This document shows positions 13,153 to 20,189 of a stretch of 37,664 nucleotides of DNA, piece by piece. The DNA comes from Thermoplasmatales archaeon SW_10_69_26 (GTDB lineage Archaea; Thermoplasmatota; SW-10-69-26). Under the pieces are notes generated by a model. That model was given only the letters and a program-made list of their open reading frames with translations. It ran no database searches and was not told the DNA's origin. Where the stretch lies: positions 1 through 37,664 of the forward strand of contig PXUB01000026.1 of assembly GCA_003009755.1 (NCBI GenBank), in the 5' to 3' direction. Position 1 is the first letter of the stretch. Every line of letters starts with the position of its first letter. The position numbers and the translations under genes were made by a program.

Positions 13153-14745
13153 GTGAATAGCCGCAAATTGATCGCGCTGTTCCTGGTGTTCGCCCTCACA
13201 GGCTCAGCACTGGCAGCGCAACAACAGCGATTGTACCGAGGAAGTGCCGATGGCGATGCCGAAGCTTCCGGCGTCACCGCCGTGCAACAGCACAGCGTGT
13301 TCATCGAGATCGTCGTGCAGGACGAGGATGAGGACGAGCAGGTCCACAAGTTCGCGGCCGTGGTCGGGCTCATCAAGAAGTGCAAGCAGGTCCGCAACGT
13401 CTTCGACAACGCGGTCCTGTGGTTCAACGACCAGTTCCTCTTCGGCGACAAGCAGAACAACGTCGAGGAGAACGAGACCGACAAAGGCCTCGACTCCCAG
13501 CCCGACCTGACGGCCGAGGAGCTCAACGCCACCGCCGAGGAGAAGGGCTTCGTCGGCGAGTCGTGGAACGGCACCGCCCGCTGGGGTGGCTGTTACACGC
13601 CCGACGGGTTCGCCCACGCGATCGGCGCCGACGATCCCTTCGGCACCGTGAACGTCCAGGCCGGTGGCGCCGAAGAGAACGTGTCCGCCGAGGACACGCA
13701 GACCGGCATCTTCTCGGCCGACGACAACAGGGACGTCGTCAAGAACCTGATCGACCTGGATCAGGACTGCAGAGGTTGCATCTTCGAGTACGACTCGAGC
13801 TTCTTCGTGGTCGACCCCAACGGCCACGAGTGGATCGTGGACAAGTACCTCTACCCGCTCTCCGTGGTGGGCAACCTCTTCTCGTCCGGTCAGGGCGACG
13901 ACTGCGGTGACAGCGAGTCCGACGACACCGCCAGCCCCTTCACGATCGACGACCCGCGCGAGGGCCACGACCCGAACACGTGTAAGGACGACACCGAAGA
14001 CGACCGAGACAACCACCGAGGCGGCAGCGAGAGCGGCTTCGCCGACCCCGCGCTCTACGAGCCGCTGTTCTCGGTGCACCTGCAGACTGACACGGACACG
14101 CCCGACGGTCTCGGCTTCGCCGACCAGGCGCGCTTCCAGTACAACGCCACCGCGGACGACACGCAGGCGACCGCCGAGCGCAACGGTGCGATCTACCCCG
14201 GCGAGGACGCGCAAACCCGCGAGGCGTGCGAGACGACGATCACCCCCGATCGGCGCTGCTCGATCGAGTACAACTTCCTGATCGCCGTGGACTTCGCCGC
14301 CTTCGACGGTGGCGGGACCAGCACCGGCGACGGTGACCCCTCGGTCACGCAGCGCGGCGAGAACGAGAAGACGGGCTGCGCCGTGGAGCACGGCGAGGGT
14401 GGTGCGGACAACGACACCGCCTACTGGCAGGGCAACTCGCACCCGCACAACCCCGAGAACCGCTCGGCGTCCCCGAACCACTGCCACTCGTCGGTGAACC
14501 TCGACATCTTCTTCCACAGCACCGCTCCGCAGTACACCACGGACCACCAGTACTGGACGGACAGTGCTGGCACACCGGTCAGCTGGGGTCCGGAGTGTAA
14601 CAGCGAGGAAGACACGGAGGAATTCGACGACGGGCAGGACGAAAGCGCGATCGACGCTCGCACCCCGCTCGTGTGCGACGACGACAGCGACGCTGGCGAG
14701 TTCCACGCCCACGACGGCAACCAGACGATCAGCGACGACCGCTGA
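13153..14745 (+). CDS. large secreted acidic protein of TrmB cassette 2
   Basis: A 530-aa protein with a signal peptide (KLIALFLVFALTGSALA, cleaved before AQQQ) and a very acidic, Asn/Asp-rich mature part with 12 cysteines and many N-x-S/T sites. It shares ordered blocks with the protein at 11101: VLWFNDQFLF, YNFLIAVDF and a His-rich CHSSVNLDIFF near the C-terminus, but is much longer because of inserts around residues 80-330 and 390-440. The GTG start is supported by GGAGGTGA at good spacing. The His-rich segments (HPHNPENR, NHCHSS, HAHDG) could bind metal. The family is unknown. A likely terminator follows. Confidence 0.82.
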   Translation: MNSRKLIALFLVFALTGSALAAQQQRLYRGSADGDAEASGVTAVQQHSVFIEIVVQDEDEDEQVHKFAAVVGLIKKCKQVRNVFDNAVLWFNDQFLFGDKQNNVEENETDKGLDSQPDLTAEELNATAEEKGFVGESWNGTARWGGCYTPDGFAHAIGADDPFGTVNVQAGGAEENVSAEDTQTGIFSADDNRDVVKNLIDLDQDCRGCIFEYDSSFFVVDPNGHEWIVDKYLYPLSVVGNLFSSGQGDDCGDSESDDTASPFTIDDPREGHDPNTCKDDTEDDRDNHRGGSESGFADPALYEPLFSVHLQTDTDTPDGLGFADQARFQYNATADDTQATAERNGAIYPGEDAQTREACETTITPDRRCSIEYNFLIAVDFAAFDGGGTSTGDGDPSVTQRGENEKTGCAVEHGEGGADNDTAYWQGNSHPHNPENRSASPNHCHSSVNLDIFFHSTAPQYTTDHQYWTDSAGTPVSWGPECNSEEDTEEFDDGQDESAIDARTPLVCDDDSDAGEFHAHDGNQTISDDR

Positions 14746-14762
14746 CCCAACCGGCCACCGTA

Positions 14763-14862
14763 GCGGGGGGGCGACCTCCCCCGCCGTTTCGGCCGCGCGG
14801 TCCGCCCTCGCTCGGTGGGGGCGGACCCACCTTCTCTCGCCGTTCTTTTTCCCGACTTTCTT
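14763..14862 (+). terminator. hairpins followed by T-run after the secreted protein gene
   Basis: A 7-bp hairpin (14763-14784) and a 9-bp perfect hairpin GGTCCGCCC/GGGCGGACC (14799-14807 with 14819-14827) are followed by a T-rich stretch with T5 at 14846-14850. This is the clearest terminator-like arrangement in the window. Confidence 0.6.
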
Positions 14863-14929
14863 GACACCCCACCAGCGGTGCCGTTCCCTCGGCATGGCAC
14901 CCGTAACGACGCACCGTGACGGACGGGTC

Positions 14930-14937
14930 GTTATGGG
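14930..14937 (+). promoter_or_regulatory. TATA-like box of the two-helix membrane protein gene
   Basis: GTTATGGG, about 25 bp before the GTG at 14958 and 37 bp before the GTG at 14970. Confidence 0.45.
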
Positions 14938-14957
14938 GATCCTGTCCCACGCCAGGC

Positions 14958-15572
14958 GTGGGTGTTGCCGTGTCCGAGACCAACGGTTGGACGCCGTACC
15001 CGCACGAGGAGGTGCGAGTCCACCGGCTCTGGCGCAAACGCATCCTGCTCGGGCTCGTGATCGCGGCCCTGTTCCTCGCCTGGGCGTTCTCTCTGGGCGT
15101 GACCACGGACACCGAGGAGCAGGTCGACGTCTACGGCGGCGACGACTCCGAGGTCTCCGTCGAGCGGCCCGAGGAGCAAGACCGCGGACCCGCGGCAACG
15201 GTGACCCTCCGACCGGGCGAGGTGGCCCGCGTCGACGAACCGTTGGACGTCGGCGAAGAACAGACCGACAGACAGGGAACCGGATCGTCGGTCCCCGAGC
15301 AACCCGATGGCATCCCGTTCCTCGGCATCCTGCTCCTGTTGGGACCGTTCATCGCGGCCGTGCTCGCCTACCGCAACCTGGCCAGCCAGGGCGACGTGGC
15401 TGAGGCCAACTACGGGATCTACACCGGCCCGATGCCCTACGAGATGATCACCGCCGGCCACGCCGAGCTCGTCCAGACCGGTGAGCACGTGGAGCAGAAC
15501 CCGTTCGGCAAGCGTCGGCGGGACTACCTGCGGGAGACGATCGAACCCCGTCGTCGGTTCCGCGAGCGGTGA
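14958..15572 (+). CDS. membrane protein with two helices and acidic external loop
   Basis: A 204-aa protein with a short N-terminus, a basic stretch HRLWRKR, a first membrane helix (ILLGLVIAALFLAWAFSLGV), an acidic loop of about 80 residues (DTEEQVDVYGGDDSEVSVE onward), a second helix (FLGILLLLGPFIAAVLAY) and a basic C-terminal tail (NPFGKRRRDYLRE). With both ends inside, the acidic loop would face outward. The GTG at 14958 is preferred from the TATA spacing for a leaderless mRNA; the GTG at 14970 is nearly as good and would lose four residues. The function is unknown. The gene lies between a strong terminator and copy 2 of the dispersed repeat. Confidence 0.75.
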   Translation: MGVAVSETNGWTPYPHEEVRVHRLWRKRILLGLVIAALFLAWAFSLGVTTDTEEQVDVYGGDDSEVSVERPEEQDRGPAATVTLRPGEVARVDEPLDVGEEQTDRQGTGSSVPEQPDGIPFLGILLLLGPFIAAVLAYRNLASQGDVAEANYGIYTGPMPYEMITAGHAELVQTGEHVEQNPFGKRRRDYLRETIEPRRRFRER

Positions 15573-15599
15573 CGGCTCCCGCCAACCGCGGCCCCTGGG

Positions 15600-15764
15600 C
15601 CGGCTGTCTGGTTAAGCAGGGGCCGCGAGGGACACGAAGGATCGCCAAGGCCACGACGGGCCTGTGACTCGCCGCCGGGCGGCCTTGTCACGGCAGCTGC
15701 TCCCCCTTGTGCCCTGGCATCCCTTCGCGTACTTGGTGGTCCCCCCGTTTCTTATCCTTACAGC
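15600..15764. repeat. 165-bp dispersed repeat, copy 2
   Basis: The partner of 1329-1493 with about nine substitutions and no gaps. The changes are spread evenly and the two copies keep the same orientation relative to the downstream plus-strand gene. Flanking sequences are unrelated, which puts sharp edges on the unit. No target-site duplication is obvious. Any open frame within it (on either strand) is an accident of the repeat. Confidence 0.9.
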
Positions 15765-15783
15765 GCGGCCCCTGGGACCCAAC

Positions 15784-15791
15784 AGTTTAAC
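15784..15791 (+). promoter_or_regulatory. TATA box of the eight-cysteine secreted protein gene
   Basis: AGTTTAAC, centred about 27 bp upstream of the ATG at 15815 and 20 bp past the end of the dispersed repeat. The transcript is probably leaderless. Confidence 0.6.
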
Positions 15792-15814
15792 CTTCACGTT
15801 GGAATCCACCATCC

Positions 15815-16564
15815 ATGGGGCTGCGGGACGTGCTGGGGGGCCCCGGCGACCGTACCGCCGGCCGAATCCTCGCGATCTCCCTCGTGGCTAGCTTGCTCGC
15901 CGTCCCGTTGACACCGTCCGCCGGCGCCGAACACGGCGACGTCGGCGTGAGCCTGGAACCCTGGATCGTCTCCTGCGGGAACGAGGACTGGATCGGCTTC
16001 CAGGGTCGATACAGCCTCCTGTTCTACCGCTTTTGCTTCTTCGTCGACGCAGAAAGCCCCGACTACCCGTTCCGGGTGCTCGACGAGTTGCTCTTCCCGC
16101 CGGACCTCCAACGGGATCGCTGTCCCGGGGACTTCTCGGGCCAGATCGTCACCGTCGGCGACACCCGAGCCGGGCTGTGCACCAAGGTCGAACACACGAT
16201 CCCTCGCAACCCCTTCTTCATCCACGTCGGGGTCGACACCTCCAGCTGCGAGGTGCCTGGCCCCCAGGAAGGCGAGGACCCCGCCGTGTACGTCGCCGAC
16301 GGCGGCGTGGGGGTCTGCGTGGTCCCCGTCGTCGATCCAGGCCCCGACACCCCGAGCAGGTTCGTCTCCCTCGAGCCCTGCGAGCCCGAGACCGTCGACC
16401 CCGAGGCCCGCGTCGGCGGAGGCGGCGCACGCGTCTGCGCGGATTTCCACGTGCTCGGCTTCGGCTCCGACGAGGTGAACGATCTCGTGGAGCAGGGCAA
16501 CGAGACCGCCAACGAGACGCTGGACGCCGTCCGCGGCTTCGCCGGGCTGGACGAGGAACCGTAA
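15815..16564 (+). CDS. secreted protein with eight cysteines
   Basis: A 249-aa protein with a signal peptide (ILAISLVASLLAVPLTPSAGA, cleavage near residue 38) and an acidic mature part. Its eight cysteines (contexts VSCGN, RFCFF, DRCPG, GLCTK, SSCEV, GVCVV, EPCEP, RVCAD) are evenly spread and could give four disulphides. The tail is helical and acidic (NDLVEQGNETANETLDAVRG). There is no C-terminal anchor, so it may be released or bound to the envelope. The ATG start agrees with the TATA spacing. I do not recognise the family. Together with the proteins at 780, 11101 and 13153 it adds to a set of unrelated secreted proteins here. Confidence 0.8.
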   Translation: MGLRDVLGGPGDRTAGRILAISLVASLLAVPLTPSAGAEHGDVGVSLEPWIVSCGNEDWIGFQGRYSLLFYRFCFFVDAESPDYPFRVLDELLFPPDLQRDRCPGDFSGQIVTVGDTRAGLCTKVEHTIPRNPFFIHVGVDTSSCEVPGPQEGEDPAVYVADGGVGVCVVPVVDPGPDTPSRFVSLEPCEPETVDPEARVGGGGARVCADFHVLGFGSDEVNDLVEQGNETANETLDAVRGFAGLDEEP

Positions 16565-16579
16565 CCTCGGGCTCCGACC

Positions 16580-16587
16580 CTTCATGT
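16580..16587 (+). promoter_or_regulatory. weak TATA-like box of the DUF2070 gene
   Basis: CTTCATGT, about 27 bp upstream of the GTG at 16611. The spacing is right for a leaderless mRNA, but the match is poor. Confidence 0.3.
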
Positions 16588-16610
16588 GAGGTGCCCAGGT
16601 TCGAGACCTC

Positions 16611-18374
16611 GTGGCCGAGGACGCCAACCCCCTCCAGGAGAGCATGGAGCGGACAGCTCGCATCGGCGAGCTGTTCCTGCCAGCGCCTCCTCTGTTCCTC
16701 AGCTACCTGTTGATCGTGCTCGCGACGGTGGCCAGCGCCGCGCTCCTCGGCGCGGACCTGTCGGCCGCCGTCGACGCCGGGCTGCTCGTCGCGCTGCCGG
16801 CCGTGTTCGCCTCGCTGGTGTCCCCGATCGTGGCCCGGTTGCTCGGCACGCGGTACTACCTCGACCGGGCGGCCACCGTCGCCGCGATCGGGGCCGTCGT
16901 CGTCAGCCTGGGGGTCCTCGCCACCGTCCTGCTGGGCCTGGTCGGGCTGACGCCGGCCAAGGTCCTGTTCACCGCCGTGGGGCTCGCGTGGGTGGCCGGG
17001 TTCGCGGCCGCCGTCGTGCTCGTCGACAACCGCCACCCGGTCGCGCTGGGCTTGTCGGCGCTGCAGCCGCTGTCGACCCTGCCGGGCCTCGTCCGCATCG
17101 TCGGCACGGACGGGCTGCTCGTCGGGTTGGTCGTCTGGGTGGCGATCGTGGCCCCGTTCGTCGTCGTTTTGCGGCTCTTCGATGCACCGCTGACGCGGAA
17201 CTTCGGGATCTCGGGCGCCGATCTGTTCCGCGGCTACCTCGACCACGTCACGACCGACAGCTGGGAGGCCGAGGACCTGCTCGAGAAGGTCGGGCAACCC
17301 GTCCAGGCGCCGGTCGCCGTGCTGGCCTTCCACCGCGAGGACGGCTCGAAGAAGGCCTGCGTCGTCGTCCCCACCGTGCACCCGGGGCCCTTCGGCGCGC
17401 TCGGCGGCGGGGATCTGCCGGCCAAGATGCGGGACGCGCTGCTGGACTGGGAGCACGTGCTCGTCCCGCACGGCGCCGCCGACCACGACCTCAACCCGGT
17501 GACGAGCGAGGAGGTCGAACGCCTGGGCGCCTACGTCAGCGAGCTCGCCGACCGCGTCGACACCGAACCCGGCGGCTCCCGCTTCGTCGAACGCGGGGAG
17601 ACGGTGCGCGTGGCGGGCCAGCTGTTCGGCTCGGATGCCCTGTTGACCTACACCTCGTGGCCGGAGGCGATCGACGACGTCGACCCGGGCGTGGGCCACC
17701 ACGCCGAGCTCGCCGCCCAGGGGAGCGGGGCCCGCGAGGCTGCCTTCGTCGACTGCCACAACTCGATCCGTCCCGGCGCCGGCGCCGTGTTCCCGCTCAC
17801 GCCGCGCGCCCTCGACATCGAGGATCGGGCCGGAGAGGTGACCCAGGCGGCGCTGGACGAGCGGGTCAACCAGCTGCGCGTCGGGGTGGCCCAGGACCGG
17901 ACGCTGGGCATGCGGCACCTGATCGGGCGCGCCGGCTGCCAGGTCCTCGTCGTCGAGGCCGACGACCAGCGGGTCGCCTACATCCTGTGGGATGGCAACA
18001 ACATGGAGCCGGAGGCCACGGAGGCGATCCAGGAGGCCGCGGGGACCGTCGTGGACGAGGTGCGCGTGATGACGACCGACAACCACGCCGTCAACGTCGA
18101 AGGCGGTCCCCACAGCCCGGTCGGGATCGCCGTCCGCCACGAGGCGCTGGCCCGCATCTCGCGCGAGACCGCCGAGCGCGCGATCGAGGACCTCGAGCCC
18201 GTCGAGGCCGGGATCGCCAGCGGGCACGCGTGCGGGATCAACGTCGTCGGCCACCAGCGCACCGCTCAGCTGTCGGCCAGCATCAACGTCATGGTGAGCG
18301 TGTGGCCCGAGCTGGCCCTCGCCCTGCTGGGGCTGTGGACGTTGGGGCTGGCCACCGTGTTCCTGGCGTTGTGA
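16611..18374 (+). CDS. DUF2070 family archaeal membrane protein
   Basis: A 587-aa protein with five or six N-terminal membrane helices (about residues 25-200), a large soluble domain and one C-terminal helix (LALALLGLWTLGLATVFLAL). The soluble domain has the features of the archaeal DUF2070 family: TVHPGPFGALGGGDLP, the following LVPHGAADHDLNP, and late conserved blocks around FVDCHNSI and TTDNHAVN. The histidines and acidic residues suggest a metal-dependent hydrolase-like site, but the role is not established. Length and architecture are normal. The GTG start at 16611 is tentative; an in-frame ATG at 16644 is the alternative. Confidence 0.88.
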   Translation: MAEDANPLQESMERTARIGELFLPAPPLFLSYLLIVLATVASAALLGADLSAAVDAGLLVALPAVFASLVSPIVARLLGTRYYLDRAATVAAIGAVVVSLGVLATVLLGLVGLTPAKVLFTAVGLAWVAGFAAAVVLVDNRHPVALGLSALQPLSTLPGLVRIVGTDGLLVGLVVWVAIVAPFVVVLRLFDAPLTRNFGISGADLFRGYLDHVTTDSWEAEDLLEKVGQPVQAPVAVLAFHREDGSKKACVVVPTVHPGPFGALGGGDLPAKMRDALLDWEHVLVPHGAADHDLNPVTSEEVERLGAYVSELADRVDTEPGGSRFVERGETVRVAGQLFGSDALLTYTSWPEAIDDVDPGVGHHAELAAQGSGAREAAFVDCHNSIRPGAGAVFPLTPRALDIEDRAGEVTQAALDERVNQLRVGVAQDRTLGMRHLIGRAGCQVLVVEADDQRVAYILWDGNNMEPEATEAIQEAAGTVVDEVRVMTTDNHAVNVEGGPHSPVGIAVRHEALARISRETAERAIEDLEPVEAGIASGHACGINVVGHQRTAQLSASINVMVSVWPELALALLGLWTLGLATVFLAL

Positions 18375-18485
18375 GGGGTGCCCCTCGGCCGATGCCCTGA
18401 CTGAGTGAAGGAAAAGCGAGGAGGGAGCCAAGCGGCGACGGCGGGCGAACGCGGAGCGCTCGTCCGCACGGGAAAAGCGCAGACG

Positions 18486-18493
18486 CTTATATG
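18486..18493 (+). promoter_or_regulatory. TATA box of the pilus operon
   Basis: CTTATATG, the best TATA match in the window, with CGCAGA in the BRE position. It predicts a transcript start near 18516 and drives the six-gene pilus operon that ends at 27788. That start lies between the in-frame GTG codons at 18511 and 18529, favouring the latter. Confidence 0.7.
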
Positions 18494-18528
18494 GGAGGCG
18501 TCGGCGAGAGGTGGGAGCGAGGACCCAC

Positions 18529-19626
18529 GTGGGCTGCAGAACGACAGTTGGTGGTCACGATCGCGGCGCCGACACGGTCGTCGGCTTCGTCCTCGTGACC
18601 GGCATCTCGTTGTTGATGATCTCCGTCGTCATGCTGATGGGCGCGCCGGCCCTCGAGCAGGTGCAGTCCCGCCAGCAGACGGACTCGATGATCGGGGCCT
18701 TCCAGCGCCTCGACCGCGGCGTCAGCACGCTGTTGTCGGGCGCCCCCGCCGGCACCACGCCCGCCTGGCAGGTCTCGATGGCCGACGGTTCGATGAGCCT
18801 GGACGAGGGCGGCAAGCACCTGTGGGGGTACAACGCGAACATCGACCGGAACGGGACCACCTACGAGGTGTGGTTCGGCGAGTACGCCGACGGCGACGAC
18901 CAGCTCAAGATCCACAACAACGGGACGGCGTTCGGCTCCGACGAGTTCCAGCTGGAGGCCTACCGTTACGAAGCCGGCGAAGAGGTCGCCCAGCACGTCT
19001 TCGACCGGAGGTCGCTGAACTCCAGTGAAACCTTAAACATCAGCGACCCCGCCTTCTGGGATCTCGAGGGCCACTCTACACAGTTCAAGGTCTTCAACCG
19101 CAGCTCCAACCCCGACCGGCCCGTGGCCCACGCGTGGTTCATCGACGGCGGCGCCGTCGAGTGGGAGCTGTCCCGCGGGGGATCGATGACCCAGATCCTG
19201 TACCAGAACACCGCCATCGTGGCCGCCATCGACGGCGGCCAGGTCATGCACAACACCCCGCGGCTGCGCGCCCCCGACGATTCGGGCGAGGGAACCGAGG
19301 ACGTGTTCGTCCGCGTCGTGAAGCTCGAGGGCGCCCTCGCCACCGGCGGCCGTTCCTCCACCGAGGTGCTGGTGTCCAGCCAGGGCAACCACGAGCGCGT
19401 GGCCTCCGGCAACGCGACGAAGGTCCAGATCTACCCGCCGACGTCGATGAGCGAAGCCTGGGAGCGCTACCTCACGAACGAGAAGGCCGGGTTCACGTAC
19501 ACCTGGGAGGACGGCTTCTCGGTCTTCGACGGCAAGGAAGCGGCGGTGTGGTACACCTCCAACGATCGGCTGTCCACCTCGCTCGTCGAGACGACCGTCA
19601 CGTTGTCGCGGTCGGGAGGGACCTAG
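18529..19626 (+). CDS. pilin-like protein, first gene of the pilus operon
   Basis: A 365-aa protein with a short charged N-terminus (GGHDRGADTVVG) followed by a single hydrophobic helix (FVLVTGISLLMISVVMLMGA) and a long, mostly beta C-terminal domain rich in Gly, Ser, Asn and Asp. This is the layout of archaeal type III signal-peptide/pilin-like proteins, and it resembles the DUF7289-type proteins found next to pilus ATPases in haloarchaea. The GTG at 18529 is chosen because the predicted transcript start (about 18516) lies downstream of the GTG at 18511. Its stop is 2 bp before the next start. Sequons suggest glycosylation. Confidence 0.75.
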   Translation: MGCRTTVGGHDRGADTVVGFVLVTGISLLMISVVMLMGAPALEQVQSRQQTDSMIGAFQRLDRGVSTLLSGAPAGTTPAWQVSMADGSMSLDEGGKHLWGYNANIDRNGTTYEVWFGEYADGDDQLKIHNNGTAFGSDEFQLEAYRYEAGEEVAQHVFDRRSLNSSETLNISDPAFWDLEGHSTQFKVFNRSSNPDRPVAHAWFIDGGAVEWELSRGGSMTQILYQNTAIVAAIDGGQVMHNTPRLRAPDDSGEGTEDVFVRVVKLEGALATGGRSSTEVLVSSQGNHERVASGNATKVQIYPPTSMSEAWERYLTNEKAGFTYTWEDGFSVFDGKEAAVWYTSNDRLSTSLVETTVTLSRSGGT

Positions 19627-19628
19627 CC

Positions 19629-20189
19629 GTGGACCTGCTCGAACGCTGGCAGCGCCGGCTCCGCAACGACGAGGGCGCGACCGAGGTCATCGGCTACGTG
19701 TTCATGTTCGCCGTGGGCTCGATGGCGCTCGTCTTCGCGATGGACGTCCTCGTCGACGCCCAGCAGCGAGGCAACGAGGTGGCGGCGGCCAAACAGGCCG
19801 AGCAGTTCGGCCAGCTGACGGGCAGCCTGGCCGAGCAGGCCTCCCGGGTCGCCCAGGCCGCCCCCAACGCCACGTACAACACGACGTTCGACCTGCCGAA
19901 CCCGGTCGGCACCAACATGACCGTCACGATCAACCGCGAGCTGTTACCCAACGGGACGGCCGCCGACTGCGGCTTCGAGGCGACCGTCCACGTCCGCTCC
20001 GGTGACCAGCGGGTCAGTACGAGCTTCCCCCTCGGCAACGTGTCCACGGTCGAGATCGATGGGGACTGTCTCGAGTTCAAGGGTGAACTCGACACGTCCG
20101 CCCAAGCCGCAAGCGTTAGGTACGACCCTCCAGGGAAGACCCACGCGGCCCCGACGATCGTCCTCGAACCAACCAGCAAGGTGAGATGA
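19629..20189 (+). CDS. small pilin-like protein
   Basis: A 186-aa protein with a basic N-terminus (ERWQRRLRNDEGATEVIG), a hydrophobic helix (YVFMFAVGSMALVFAMDVLV) and a C-terminal domain with N-x-T sites, like DUF7266-type pilin-like proteins that accompany DUF7289 in haloarchaea (resemblance only, not checked by search). The motif EGATEVIGY corresponds to the +1 region of pilins after prepilin peptidase cleavage. The GTG start has GGAGG before it and overlaps nothing; the stop overlaps the ATPase start (ATGA). A minor pilin or pilus assembly subunit is likely. Confidence 0.75.
   Translation: MDLLERWQRRLRNDEGATEVIGYVFMFAVGSMALVFAMDVLVDAQQRGNEVAAAKQAEQFGQLTGSLAEQASRVAQAAPNATYNTTFDLPNPVGTNMTVTINRELLPNGTAADCGFEATVHVRSGDQRVSTSFPLGNVSTVEIDGDCLEFKGELDTSAQAASVRYDPPGKTHAAPTIVLEPTSKVR

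Noticed and set aside
13017-13160. A 47-codon frame overlapping the stop of TrmB 2 and the start of the secreted protein
   Set aside because: The overlaps are attractive, but third-position GC is far lower than in real genes and the residues show no pattern.
15612-15891. Open frames of 66 and 75 codons on both strands across dispersed repeat copy 2
   Set aside because: They lie in the non-coding repeat and change composition where the repeat ends; no ribosome site or conservation signal.
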